A stretch of 64,000 nt of DNA from Alligator mississippiensis (taxonomy: Eukaryota > Chordata > Crocodylia > Alligatoridae). Below the pieces are notes generated by a model. It did not search any database, was not told the DNA's origin, and worked only from the letters and a program-made list of their open reading frames with translations. The DNA is taken from NCBI RefSeq assembly GCF_030867095.1, contig NC_081828.1, positions 219,263,978 through 219,327,977 of the forward strand. The letters are read 5' to 3'. A program made the translations under genes and the position numbers. Shown here piece by piece: positions 53,205 to 64,000 of this stretch (position 1 is the stretch's first letter; each line of letters opens with the position of its first letter).

Positions 53205-53455
53205 CGTAGTAACCGGTAGCTGCAAGGGAAGTTGAGGTTTGATATTAGGAAAAAGTTTCTCATGTGGAAGGTAGTAAAGCACTGGAACAGGCTACCCAGA
53301 GAGGTGGTGAAATCTCCATCCTTGGAGGTTTTTAAGACCCAGATAGACAAAGCCTTGGTGGGATGATGCAGTTGGGGCTGGTGCTGCTTGGAGCAGGGGT
53401 TGGGTCCCTTTCCACCCTCATTGTCTATAAGTCTCTGACTTTATGGCTCATTAGA
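53205..53455 (+). mobile_element. CR1 LINE tail
   Basis: tgcaagggaagttgaggtttgatattagg, agcactggaacaggctacccagagagg, ctggtgctgcttggagcaggggttgg, then tcattgtctataagtctctgac. Confidence 0.88.
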
Positions 53456-54250
53456 ATCTGATGTACTAAAAAACAGCGGATACACTAAAAAAACTGCAAC
53501 AAAAAGCTTGGGTCTGTTACCTGGATTACAGGCGTATTGGTAGATTGACTACTGATAAAAGAAGCCAGAGACTGGTCTGCAGCCTGACTTTTTATTAACT
53601 TCCAATGCACAAGAATCAGCCCTTATCCCAGCATCTCTCTAGCTACTCACATTTTTTTATTAAAATCTATCTATCTTTAGGTGTATATATAGACATCCTC
53701 TATCATAGACTTCTATTGCACCTTTTCTTTTCCAAATTCACAACAGCACAATACAGATTTTGGCTTCTTGTCACCTGGGGAGACTTGGGGAAGGACGAAG
53801 AGGATGATACCCAGGCAGGCAGCAGGTCTTATTGGCTTTGCTGAGCTCTCCGATGTTTTTTTTCGTCCCCAGTCCACACCTGTTATTTCTATGGGGGTTT
53901 TCTGCAACTTTGGGAACTGTATTGAACACAGTTCTATAGCCCTGGAAGGCGTCAGTCAGCAGTAATGTGTTTCCTTGTGCAAATTACCTTTTTTAGGACC
54001 AAGGATTTCGTATCTCCTTCTTTTACCATTTGGGAACCTCACATGCCACTTTCTTTTCACTTTTCACCTTGCTTTATGGTCTTCCCTGATAAGGCTGCTG
54101 TAATTTCAACACTTTCCAAACTTTCCCTCCATTTGTCTCAGGCAAAGCTACTCACTGTTTTCTATGCAAATTTGCAAATAGTTTCAGCTGCCCCACCCTA
54201 AAACTGCATATTTCAACAGACTTACTATTGGTCCAAAAAAAAAAAAATTG
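53456..54250. other. No gene recognised
   Basis: AT-rich, no repeat or frame recognised. Confidence 0.5.
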
Positions 54251-54254
54251 CCCA

Positions 54255-54690
54255 GCAGCAGTTCATAGAATCACAGAAAATGAGGGTTGCAGGGAGCCCA
54301 GGAGGTCACATCCAGTCCCACCCCCTGCTCAAAACAGGACCAGCCCCAACTACATCATCCCAACCAAGGCTTCATCTAGCCGGGCCTTATAGTTTCATAA
54401 TTGTTAGGGGATGGAAGGGACCTTACAGATCATTGGGTCCAGCCCCCCTGCATTTGGGTAGAAAAGACCCCTGGGATAAGATGACCCCAGCAAGATGGGC
54501 ATCAGGACACTCTTTGGAGATGCTTAAAAACTGCTAAGGATGAAGAGGCCACCACCTCTCTAGGTAACCTGTTCCAGTGCTTCACCACCCTCCTCATGAA
54601 CATTTTTTTTTCCTAATATCCGACCTAAACTTTGCTTGCTGCAACCTGAGACCGTTGCTCCTTGTTCTGTTGCATCCTTAGATAAAGATG
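54255..54690 (-). mobile_element. Two CR1 tails in series (nested or chimeric)
   Basis: First ttcatagaatcacagaaaatgagggttg..atcccaaccaaggcttcatctagccgggcc (54255-54388), then a new start ttatagtttcataattgttaggggatggaaggg and the longer tail to tgttctgttgcatc. Two 5' ends in the same orientation show one copy inserted into another. Confidence 0.8.
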
Positions 54691-56770
54691 GTAAAAGAAG
54701 AATTCAATTTTTTCTTGAAAAGGCATCTAAAGTAGTAAAAGGAAATAAAAAGAAGGGAAAAAAAGGAGAACAGTGCAAGGCTAATGGCTAAACCAGTGTC
54801 TCTAAAAGAAAGTTGCTAAGGGTAAAATATTAGCAGGCTTTTTTGGAAGGCCACATAACACACATAGCCGGTAATTATAGTTGCTAGCTAGCAATTTAAA
54901 CAGAACTGAATGGTCCTTGCTTAAGGAATGCCAGGCTCTTAAGAAAAGCTGTTTTTTTTCCTCCTGAAATCTTGAGGCCAGCTGTGTCAATGGTGTTGCT
55001 GCTAATCATTAAAGTGCAGAGAACAGGTGTTAACTAGTATCTGCAAGGCAGGTAACAAGGAAAGAAAGAGGGAAAGCTCCGCTCCCTCCTCCCTACACAA
55101 ACCCCTTTCTTTACACAAAGATCAAAGAGGATTTACTGGTTCACAGTATCAGGGGAAAGTGCAGGGCCCTCTTTGTGCCTGAGCGAAGGTGTGTGTGGAT
55201 TTTAGGTAGTAGGAATGCTTTGCCATTTCTGTATCCCTGCCAGCTTTGTTATATTTCACAATTTTAGACATTTTGGGCACTTGCAAACCCCAGTGCAATC
55301 AGTATAATTATCTGCTAGTGAAAACACCTGTGCACAAGGCACACTGTGCAGATCTCACACCTATGTGCACCACTGTATGTGTTCAGGTGCGGGGTGATCG
55401 TGGTTATTTCAGAAAAAGCTAAACTAAAAATCCAGGTGTGCTGCTACACATATAGGTAAACGTATGTGCACACGTCCTGGACTGCACAGTCTGCCAGCAT
55501 CCACCCTGCTATTGCAATTAATTTATACAAAGCACACTTACAGCCTACCTTAAAAGGAACTCGAACAATGCAAAGCGGATTAAGACACCCATGTAGGAAA
55601 CAAAATGCCGGCAAAAGCTGAGCCCATTTTTCACTTTTGCCCCTCTGCCAATGATGCCTGCCTGCTACATTAAGCTAGCTATGTTTTCAGAATTTAAGAT
55701 ACCAACCCCAACATGTCAGTTTGTAAAGATAAATAAATTATTCAACTTACATACAACAAATCAGACAATGTTAGAACATAAAGGAAGTCTACATTTTGGG
55801 ATTTAGGAAGGCAGTCCTCACAAACAGAATAGGCATCTTAATTTCAGCAAATCTAAAAGGATGTATTGGTAACTTCTTGAACACATTTAGCAAAATACTA
55901 ATGAGAAATGTCATGAAACGTGCACATGGAGTGAATGCCCTTTTAAAAATTAACTTAAAAAACAGAGACCAAGGATAACACCAAGGCTCACTCTGGATTT
56001 TAAGGAAAACTTTGACAGCTGTCTGCAATCTGCATTGAGTGAGAAACTGGTCTCTATTGTCTGTTTGTTGTTATGCTTTAGCTTGGAAAAGAAGAGCTTG
56101 TCATATAGATGCTCTGCACAAGCTCAGAGGGCATATGTTTCCCCTTTGATTTTCCTGTTTCTCTAATGACTTTTTCCTGGGTGTCTGGCATAGTAAGCGA
56201 GCAAATAACGTTTGCACGGGTGTCAGGGGCAGCGGGCAAACATACCAGATCAACACTGCAAGCTCACTCACTTCAAAATGGGCTAAAAATACTCCTGTAA
56301 CCAGCAAGCTTATCTTCATTTGCTAATGATAGATTATAGCAGAATCCCAAGGCCTGTATTGCACACTGCAAGAAGAGGAACCACTGAACACAACACCTAA
56401 AAGCATGACAGCAGGCAGAAACATAAGGGGCCCTGTGCAGTTACCCCCTGGAAAACCTTTTAAATCCAGCTAATTTGATGGACCAAAGAGCCCCGTGATA
56501 TAAATCGGAATGTATCAGCCCCATTTTTGGCACTGGTTTATATAGTTCCCCCCAAAATAATAGGATTTTTTTTTTTTCATTTTGGCATTGTATCTAAATG
56601 GCTTCAAAGAATTCATATTTTATAAAGCTTTAGACTGTCTTGAGCCTGTTATATGAAAACTGTAACTCCTAGCAGCCCAATCCCGCCTCTCAGAAGTATG
56701 TTGGCTTTTATGAAAAGGTGAAGAAGTTGAAGGAAATAAAAACGGATGATACTGAGTTTTTTAAAAGTCC
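54691..56770. other. No gene recognised
   Basis: AT-rich intergenic DNA without a recognisable frame or family. Confidence 0.5.
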
Positions 56771-56775
56771 CTGAA

Positions 56776-56843
56776 GGTTAAAAAATACTGCAATGCCTCT
56801 TGTTAAAAATACTGCAATGCTTATTAAAAATACTGCAATGACC
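56776..56843. repeat. Three tandem 'ttaaaaatactgcaatg' units
   Basis: Units at about 56779, 56805 and 56824, the second and third separated by short spacers (cctcttg / cttat). Short, isolated, young-looking tandem repeat. Confidence 0.8.
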
Positions 56844-57734
56844 CCTGTCTTAACTTATTCTTTTTACTGTCAGCAGGAGGCTGCTAAGGTTGCCCATGTC
56901 AAGGCTAAATAGTAAGAGTTATCCTCTTGAATCAGACCATGTAATGCATGTCCATCCATTCCATACTGGATTTGTCCATCCCATACCCATGTCCATACTG
57001 TCCTGAGCGTCTCCCTCCCGTCTACTTCCTTCCATCACACGAGAGTCACTTGGCTTTAAAAGGCAGTGTTAAAACCAAGGTGATGGGACAAGAGGCCTGG
57101 CTTGAGGGAAGCTCTGACAATATTCTGCAACCCTTTTTTAAAATGATTTGTTAGTGAAACTATTCAGCAACCCTTCCCTTTCCGTCGTCCTGTTGTACCA
57201 CTTGCAGATGCTAGGACTTGTAAGACAGACACGAACACAATTGGCAAGGGCACTGGGAGCTTGGCCATCCACCCCAGGGCCAGCAAGCTATCCCAGGCTG
57301 GAACAATAAACAGGAACAAAAATTCTTCATCAGTGTTTTGCACCTTCCCTCCAGAGTCTGTGCGGTGCCCAGGGCTTGCCCCTGCGACCCTTTGGGCCTG
57401 CCCAGAAGACCTTTCTTCTTGTTCAGTCCCTGCTGCTTGGTGGGGACGTGCTGGTCCTCTCAGCCCCAGCCCAGAACAGAGGTCTGAGGAGGTTTTGCTT
57501 CATGTTGAGGGCTGGGTTTGGCTACCACTGAGACAAGTAGCAGAGCCCTGGAGAGGCAAGGCTCACTCGGTCCCTCCCTGGTCTCTAAAGCACGGGGAAC
57601 AGCATCTGGATTGTCCTTTCCAGCAGGCAGCGGGAGACGTCCCGTCCGCTCCTGCACTAGGCAAAACCCCAGACACCCATGCAGAGAAGCCTCTCAATGC
57701 GCCGCGCGCTGTAGGGAGGCTCTTGGCATCTTAG

Positions 57735-58110
57735 TCTGCAGAAGAGAAGACCGAGGGGGATTGAATAGCCGCCTTCACCTCCCTGCCGGGGGGCTGCAAA
57801 GAGGATGGAGCTGGGCTGGTCTCAGTGGGGGCAGATGACAGAACAAGGAGCAATGGGCTCAAGCTGCAGCAAGGCAAGTTGAGGTTGGATACTAGGGAAA
57901 AATGTCTCATTAGGAGGGTGGTGAAGCACTGGAATGGGTTTACCTAGAGAGGTGGTGCAGTCTCCATCCTTGGAGGTGTTTAAGACCCAGCTGGACAAAG
58001 CCCTGGCTGGGATGATGTAGCTGGGGCTGGTCCTGCTTGGAGCAGGGGGTTGGACTAGATGGGACCTCCTGAGCTCCCTTCCACCCTCATTTTTTATGAT
58101 TCTAGTATAA
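57735..58110 (+). mobile_element. CR1 LINE 3' fragment
   Basis: gtctgcagaagagaagaccgagggggattgaatagcc, ggggctgcaaagaggatggagctgggc, aatgggctcaagctgcagcaaggcaagttgagg, and the tail to cattttttatgattctag. Confidence 0.9.
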
Positions 58111-59500
58111 TTTCCAGCATCATTCAGCCTTTACGCTACCCTAAATACCTTGAGTTTTGGTGTCAATTATCTCTGCTAAGCCTCTCTCCCCATTAGCACA
58201 CCCTGGACTTCCTTATATGCTAAACCTGAGCATGGGTCTGTAGAATAGGTTGGATTATTTTCCAATGCTGCTGCCTCCTTTCTCACTAAAGGATATAGCC
58301 AGAGGCCTCCTGGACAGATAATGAGGTTTCAGCATCCTTTCCCTTTGGTTTAGAGCAGAAACAGTAATTCTGTATTGCGCAAAGACTTTGTTTTGCTCGG
58401 ACCCTGAACTAAAAGCTTCTCTGGGACATAGTTTAATTCCTGCCACAAATCCTGGAGGGGGAGGAGGGGGGTTGCTGTGAGTTGCAGCAATGTTTTTGGG
58501 ATTAGCCAAATTGCACCACATTTCTGTGGGCTATCAGTTCTTCCGTTTCATGACAGTGTGGACATGCTCCAAACCAAGACAGCCGCAGTCAAGTACAATA
58601 CTGCGTGCATGTAATCACAACTAGTCACCCATAGTTAACAGGCTTTCTATTCTCTGCATCTCAGGACCATAGACATTTTCTTTCCTATTCAGAGAAGTAA
58701 ATCTGGACTGAGTTTATGTGGTGCTTAGAAGTGACTGGAAGGAAACAGACTCGGTGCCACTGCCACCATGAAGGCTTTTATACTGGGTGCTGAGAAAAAA
58801 GGATATTCTTGATTTCAGATCCCCCCACCCTCCTTTGAGTGGGGTCTATCTAGGGACCTGTAGCATGAGGATTTGCTATAGCATGGCTGTGTGCAGGGGG
58901 AAAGGGCCAAAAGCAAAGTCTGGGCCCATAGCAGGGGGTCAGGTGTCACCCCATAGTGGTGTCTCACTCATCTGCCACTGGGCTGGACTGGTTTTTGGGT
59001 CCAACCAAGCTGGGGAGAGAAATGCATCTGCTGAGGGTAGCCAGCATCTCCAAGGAGGGGATAAATCTGGAGCCAAGGTTTGAAGCCAGACTCTGGTCAG
59101 AAACAAACCCAAATCCAAGGAACGTTTCCTCAAATTGAAGCCGTCATCTGCTCTGCTTCGACTCAGCAGGTAAGTGGCACAAGTCAGGGTGTTTTCCCCA
59201 CCAAAAACCCTGTGAAGTCCAAGTTTGATGCCCCTTTTGTGCGGCTCATATTTCAATAATCTCCCACCCAAGTGCAGCTCTCGCCTGGCCCATGGGCTGC
59301 CATCTCCCTTTCTTCATCATGCTTTGCTCTTGCAACGGGGACACCAGCTTAGGGCCAGGCTGGGTCCTGCTGGGTCTGGTGCAACGGCCCCACCAGATCT
59401 CATGAATCTGTATGGACGCATCCCTCCCAGAGGCCTGATCCCATTTGTCCTCGGCCAAGGAGAAAACGAAGCCCACGCAAAACCAGCGGCATCCATATAT
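58111..59500. other. No gene recognised; possible ZNF467 3' UTR end region
   Basis: Frames are short. If the signal at 59506 is used, ZNF467 transcripts end just to the right. Confidence 0.4.
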
Positions 59501-59505
59501 CATCC

Positions 59506-59511
59506 TTTATT
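59506..59511 (-). terminator. ZNF467: Candidate ZNF467 poly(A) signal
   Basis: Minus strand gtgacagAAATAAAggatg, AATAAA, followed by tgccgctggttttgcgtggg, a GT-rich element. About 2.5 kb past the ZNF467 stop; no better signal in between was seen. Confidence 0.4.
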
Positions 59512-59599
59512 TCTGTCACAGTGCGGCTGACACCTCAAACCGGGATCGGGGCCCTGCTGTGCCAATAGGACCAGGATGGGGCTCTGCCTCAAAAGGCCA

Positions 59600-59700
59600 A
59601 AGCATCATAGAAAATGAGGGTTGGAAAGGACCTCAAGAGGTCAACTCCCTGCTCAAGGAAGGACCGACCTGATGCATGACACCATCCCAGCTCCATTGCT
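59600..59700 (-). mobile_element. CR1 tail, diverged
   Basis: catcatagaaaatgagggttggaaaggacctc and caaggaaggaccgacctgatgcat, then accatcccagc. Terminal fragment only. Confidence 0.7.
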
Positions 59701-60057
59701 GGCACGACTCCCCCAGCCCATCTGCCCCCACGGTGTTCAGACAGCAGCTCCCCGGGGCAGAGACTGCGGCCAAGTGAACTCAGGGTCAGCCAGGCTTTCC
59801 TGCACCATCGAGACATCCTGAGTAAGGGGCAGGGAAGAGGGAGAAGCCAATGCAATTGGCACGAGCTTGCAGGTGGAAAGGGCCCAGCCGCTCCGGATGG
59901 CTCTGCTGAGGTTCTTAGCTGGGGTGCTGCAGAGGTCCTTTGAAGGGTGCCGCACAACATCTGCACCGTTAGGTGTGCAATCCCCTGATTCACAAGACAA
60001 ACCCAGAGGCTTCACATAGGCATTCAGAGCACCACAGCCATCCTGGGCTTGCTGAAT

Positions 60058-60215
60058 TCATTGCAACATAAAAGATTTTGCATTAAAAATCTGTGATTTT
60101 TCCATAGTCAAAAAAAAAAAAGGGAAGCTAGTTTTTGCAGGGGGGGCTGCTAGATTAAAACAAAAATTATGAAGGGGGTGCCTGGGGTCTACAAAAAGTG
60201 GAGAACCACTACTCC
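60058..60215. mobile_element. hAT-like DNA transposon fragment
   Basis: gattttgcattaaaaatctgtgatttttcc, a A11 run, then ggggtgcctggggtctacaaaaagtggagaaccactac. The ggagaaccact end is the complement of the agtggttctc terminus. Confidence 0.5.
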
Positions 60216-60599
60216 AATCTCTGGTCTGGGAAAGACGAGGCCTCTGCCCCCTTCCCAGCACCTTTGGGGGGACAAAAAGCTTACAGAGCAGGAGTTTGCT
60301 GCAGATGTGCAGGACAGATGGGAGAAGGGGGGTGAGGAACTGATACAAGGCTACAGAGCAGGGTACGTACAGGGTCGGGGAAGGCAGAATTAATGAATGC
60401 AGGGCTGATGGGGTATCTGACTGATTGGGTGCTGAGCAGATACAGGGTCAGGATTAACAGGTGATTGTCCTTTTCGAATGAAGCCCAAAGACAACGGTTC
60501 CCTGCAGATCTGTGGGTTTTTAGGTAGAATTGTATTTCAGGGCTTCTGGTACCCGAGTGTTAGCAGGCACGAAGGGCATTTGTGAACATGCCCTTTCTA

Positions 60600-60650
60600 G
60601 TCCCGACTTCCCCGTCTGTAAAATGGGGTTAATTAGTGACCGCCAATGCA
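60600..60650 (+). repeat. MIR-type SINE fragment
   Basis: gacttccccgtctgtaaaatggggttaatta closely fits the conserved core of MIR (tttcctcatctgtaaaatggggat). Core only. Confidence 0.5.
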
Positions 60651-62006
60651 GCTGATGAGGGGAACGGAGCGGGGCTCTGGAGACATGAAGTGTTCATGCA
60701 ACGTCAGGGCTCAAGGCCAGATTCTGCTCTACCCATTGAGCAGCTGACCTGGGTCTATGTCCACCCTATGCACTGGGCACCCCGACTTAGGTGTCTATTC
60801 CAGCCCTGAAAATCTGCGAGCGCGTCCGCTTTTGTAACGCACCGTCCTCTGACCCTTCACAGCAAGAACCCACCCACCTTTTGCATCAGCTGCTTTGGTG
60901 GACTCGAGCGGGCTGGAAGAGGATCACACGCAGGCACCTAACAGTGCAAACAGCATCTGACCTTTAGCGGGGTCCTTTGTCCAGCCAAGGAGAACAGTGA
61001 CGACTTCGTTACACAGGGCTTGGCTATCGTCCTGACCGCCCCATCCTGGAGGTCTCTTCAGACACCCCCAAGCCGTACGTGAGGGTGGAAACACCCAGGA
61101 AACATGGCACTGACAAGGCTACGGGCTTAGAGAGCGACATGGACATTCAGATGTGGAGAGAGCATGCTCCCCTCCCATTCAGATCATGACTGTAGGTCCC
61201 TTCATGTGCCGCTTCTGGGGTGCAGAACAGTGACTCCCCGACACAGGGTCTGTCCTCCTCTCTGGGGTCCTATAAATCGGCTTGAACAGGAGACAGGCTA
61301 GAGCAGGATTTGCAGGGTCCGTGGCTAAGGCATGGAGAACCCAGCTAAGAAATGTCCTGCTAACCTGATCTGCAGCATGATTTGCTACAGCAGTTTGGCT
61401 CTAGGGTTGCACTGCTCTCCCCATCTAGGTACAACCACACTTAGCAAGGGTCCACGGACGGGTTCTCGCTCCATCCCCTGCTTGACCAGCTGCCCTGTAG
61501 GTTTTTTAAGGCTTCATTTTGCAGCTGATGATTTTGTGACATCTCTCAGGTTGGGGTTTCATGTCCTTAGCTGGCTGGAAGCTCCTCTCAAGTAACTTCC
61601 CTGCATCAGGCGGCGTGGAGTAGATACCGGGCTGTGATAACATGTCCGTGTCTTACCTGCTTGTGGGTCTGAGCCGGCTTCACGTGGCTCTCTTTGTCCA
61701 TGCTCAGTCTATAGCCAGGGTGTTGCGTGCTTCTGGGCAGATTTGCAATGTAATCACACGGATCATACCGGAACGGAGCTGGGATGGAGGGCCCGGGCAG
61801 AGCAGCGCATGCAGGAAGAGCAGGTTGCAGAGCCCAGCTGATGATACAGGCGATACAGCTGGAAAGGAAGGGGACCAACAGGGTTGCAATAAGAGGGAGG
61901 TCTGCAGGTCACCATCCCATACGGGCGTCCAGGGCTGGGCTAGCAGAAGTGGGGGGCTATGAGTCCTGGCATGGTGGAGGGGCTGCGGGCACGGCTGGCC
62001 AATTCC
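60651..62006. other. No gene recognised; proximal ZNF467 3' UTR
   Basis: Immediately beyond the ZNF467 stop. GC-moderate, no repeat recognised. Confidence 0.4.
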
Positions 62007-63433
62007 TCAGAGGTGGGCTGCGGGCTGGGCCAGCGGATCCGGCAGGGCCCCCCAGCCACCACCGCCGCCGTCCCTCGGCAGGGGCCTGGAGTGGGTGCGC
62101 TCGTGGCGGAGGAGGTGGGTCTTGCGGCTGAAGCTCTTCCCGCACTGGGTGCAGATGTAAGGCCGCAGCCCCGTGTGCACGGCCTGGTGGCGCGCCAGGT
62201 TGGTCTTGGAGCTGAAGTGCTTGCCGCACTGGGCGCAGCCATGCGGGCGCATGCCGGTGTGCACGGCCTGGTGCCGCACCAGGTGGGACTTCCGGCTGAA
62301 GCCGCGGCCGCACTGCTCGCAGGCGTGTGGGCGCTGCTCGGCGTGGGCCTTGGCGTGGGCCATGAGGTTGGGGCGGGAGCTGAAGCAGCGGCCACACTGT
62401 GAGCAAGTGTAGGGGCGCTCGCCCGTGTGCACACGGCGGTGCCGCACCAGGTGCTGGGGGTGGGCGAAGCCGCGGCCGCAATCGGGGCAGGTGAAGGGGC
62501 GCTCGCCGGTGTGGCTGCGTTGGTGGATGGTGAGGTTGGGCTTGTGGCTGAAGCTCTTCTCGCAGTAGGCACAGGCGTAGGGCTTGAGCCCCATGTGGCC
62601 CCGCAGGTGGGCCGTCAGGTGCCGCTTGTCGCTGAAGCCGCGCCCGCACTCGGCGCACACGAACGGCCGCCCCTCTGCGTGCAGCCGCTGGTGCGACGTC
62701 AGGTTCTTCTTCCAGCCGAAGCTCTTCCCGCACTGCTGGCACGTGAAGGGCTTCGGCCCCACCGCGGGAGCCACTGTGGCTGCCTCCACGTCTGGCTCCA
62801 CCTTCGGCGGACACGGGGCGTCCGGCTCCCCCGGCGCCGCGTGCAGCTGCTGGTGCCGCGCCAGGTGCTGCTTGTGGGTGAAGCGGCGCCCGCAGCAGTC
62901 GCAGGGGAAGGGGCGCTCGCCGGTGTGCACGCGCTGGTGCCGCAGCAGGTGGGTCTTCTTGCGGAAGCACCTCCCGCAGTGGTCGCAGGGAAAGGGGCGT
63001 TCGCCTGTGTGCACGCGCTGGTGCGAGCCCAGGTGGATCTTCTGGCTGAAGCGGCGCCCGCAGCGGTCGCAAGGGTAGGGGCGCTCGCCCGTGTGCACAC
63101 GCTGGTGCCGGGTCAGGTGTGCCTTCTTGCCGAAGCCCTTGCCGCACTGTGCGCAGGGGAAGGGGCGTGGGCTGCCGTCCCCGAAGCGCCGCTCGTGGGC
63201 CGGGTAGCCGTACGGCGTCTCGCTCGGCAGCTGCCACGGCGGCAGAGCCAAGCCAGGCAGGTCACTGTAGCTGGTGTACTCCTCCTCTTCCGGCTTGCAC
63301 GTGCTCAGGTAGCTCTGATCCGTCTGTGGCGGCTGGAAGCCACCCTGCAGCTGCCCTGACAGCAGCGCCTCGGCATTGGGGGGCGTGGGCCATTCGTCCT
63401 CCTCCACCTTCACCTTCCTGACGAGCCAGTCGC
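62007..63433 (-). CDS. ZNF467: Zinc finger protein 467, terminal coding exon (upstream exons outside window)
   Basis: Predicted nuclear transcription factor; mammalian ZNF467 is linked to the adipocyte/osteoblast fate choice. Acceptor ccccgaccccgcag|GCGAC at 63434; a phase-1 intron joins exons to the right. The frame opens GDWLVRKVKVEEDEW, matching human EEWMIRKVKVEDED. An acidic region of about 90 residues precedes twelve C2H2 fingers; 475 residues in all, stop at 62007. Finger order and residues match human as I recall: KKAHLTRH, SQKIHLGSH, RKKTHLLRH, THKQHLARH, FGWKKNLTSH, then after two extra fingers HPQHLVRH, SSRPNLMAH, SRKSHLVRH, SSKTNLARH, SRKTHLLRH. The piece PYGYPAHERRFGD stands where human has finger PYGCGECERRF with both cysteines replaced. 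Alternative: a close paralogue. Confidence 0.82.
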
Positions 63434-63759
63434 CTGCGGGGTCGGGGGAGAGGCAGACAGAGAGGTGGGATGCGTGAGGAGAGCAGTGAGGAGGACCTGC
63501 TACCATGGTGGTTCTTCACCTTATTGCACCCCGTTTTTGGACTAAGGAGAAATATTGGGACATTGGTGCTCAGTCTCTTCCCCAGGCACTGCCTGGTCCG
63601 TCTGCAGGCCAGATCTGGCCAGGATCTTGATCGGGTGCCCAAGGTGGGCACAACCCCATCTGGCCATGCGGGGGGAGAGCTGCAGACCAGGTCAGATCCA
63701 GCCACGCAGGCAGAGGGGGCATGGGAATTTAGCAGAGGGGGAGGGAGGGTGGCAGCATT

Positions 63760-64000
63760 ACAATCCTACAGTCAGAGACGACGAGGGTTGAAGGGACCTC
63801 GGGAGGTCACATCTAGCCCAACCCTTGCTCAAAGCAAGACCAGCCCCAGATACATCATCCCAGCCAAGGCTTTTCTAGCTGGGTCTTAAACATCTCCAAG
63901 GATGGACAGTCCACCACCTCTCTGGGGAGCCTCTTCCAGTGCTTTACCACTCTCCTAGTGAGAATTTTTTTCCTAATATCCAACCTCAACTTCCCTTGAC
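63760..64000 (-). mobile_element. CR1 LINE tail, cut by window edge
   Basis: acagtcagagacgacgagggttgaagggacctcgggagg, caacccttgctcaaagcaagaccagcccc, tcttccagtgctttaccactctcctagtgag, aatatccaacctcaacttcccttg. Probably intronic to ZNF467. Confidence 0.9.

Noticed and set aside
1-64000. CRISPR arrays, tRNA, rRNA or prokaryotic operons
   Set aside because: None seen; tandem repeats present are minisatellites with no regular spacers.

Overview
Vertebrate nuclear DNA, almost certainly from a non-avian sauropsid, most likely a crocodilian with a turtle as alternative. The reasons are spliced genes with vertebrate orthologues, about twenty CR1-type LINE fragments of different ages, a Penelope-like retroelement, hAT-like DNA transposon remnants and GC-rich CpG-island promoters. 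There is no prokaryotic or viral content. The species call is inference from repeat style; the gene calls rest on the protein sequences.

Layout. 1-10.7 kb: repeats only (Penelope-like RT fragment, three CR1 copies, a small MITE-like element, two other interspersed families). 10.7-16.6 kb: a minus-strand five-finger C2H2 zinc-finger gene with a plausible two-exon coding structure, a CpG-island first exon, a 43-bp minisatellite just upstream and a long 3' UTR holding fossil finger sequence. 17-30 kb: AT-richer, gene-poor DNA with a nested CR1 insertion, plus three exon-like segments at 25-27.4 kb that may be remains of an unrecognised gene. 30-39.5 kb: a minus-strand KRAB zinc-finger gene (KRAB-A exon, two equal-length 114-bp KRAB-B-like exons, one large exon with about 18 canonical fingers). 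39.4-44.3 kb: promoter-type DNA with ZNF143-like, RFX X-box-like and CRE motifs and a repeated 'accatagagac' array. 44.8-47.9 kb: RARRES2 (chemerin, plus strand). 48.2-50.6 kb: LRRC61 (minus strand), tail-to-tail with RARRES2. 50.6-62 kb: repeats and intergenic DNA. 62.0-63.4 kb: the 12-finger terminal exon of ZNF467 (minus strand), continuing beyond the right edge.

The gene set matches the segment that in human lies on 7q36 (ZNF467, LRRC61, RARRES2, then REPIN1 and ZNF775, from memory). By order and orientation the two unnamed zinc-finger genes sit where REPIN1 and ZNF775 would be, but finger sequence alone does not prove that, so no symbols are assigned.

I found no single clearly undescribed system. 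The best leads are the array of near-X-box motifs flanked by better X-box matches, the paired KRAB-B-like exons, the minisatellite at a zinc-finger promoter, the divergent chemerin activation tail, and the 25-27 kb exon-like cluster.
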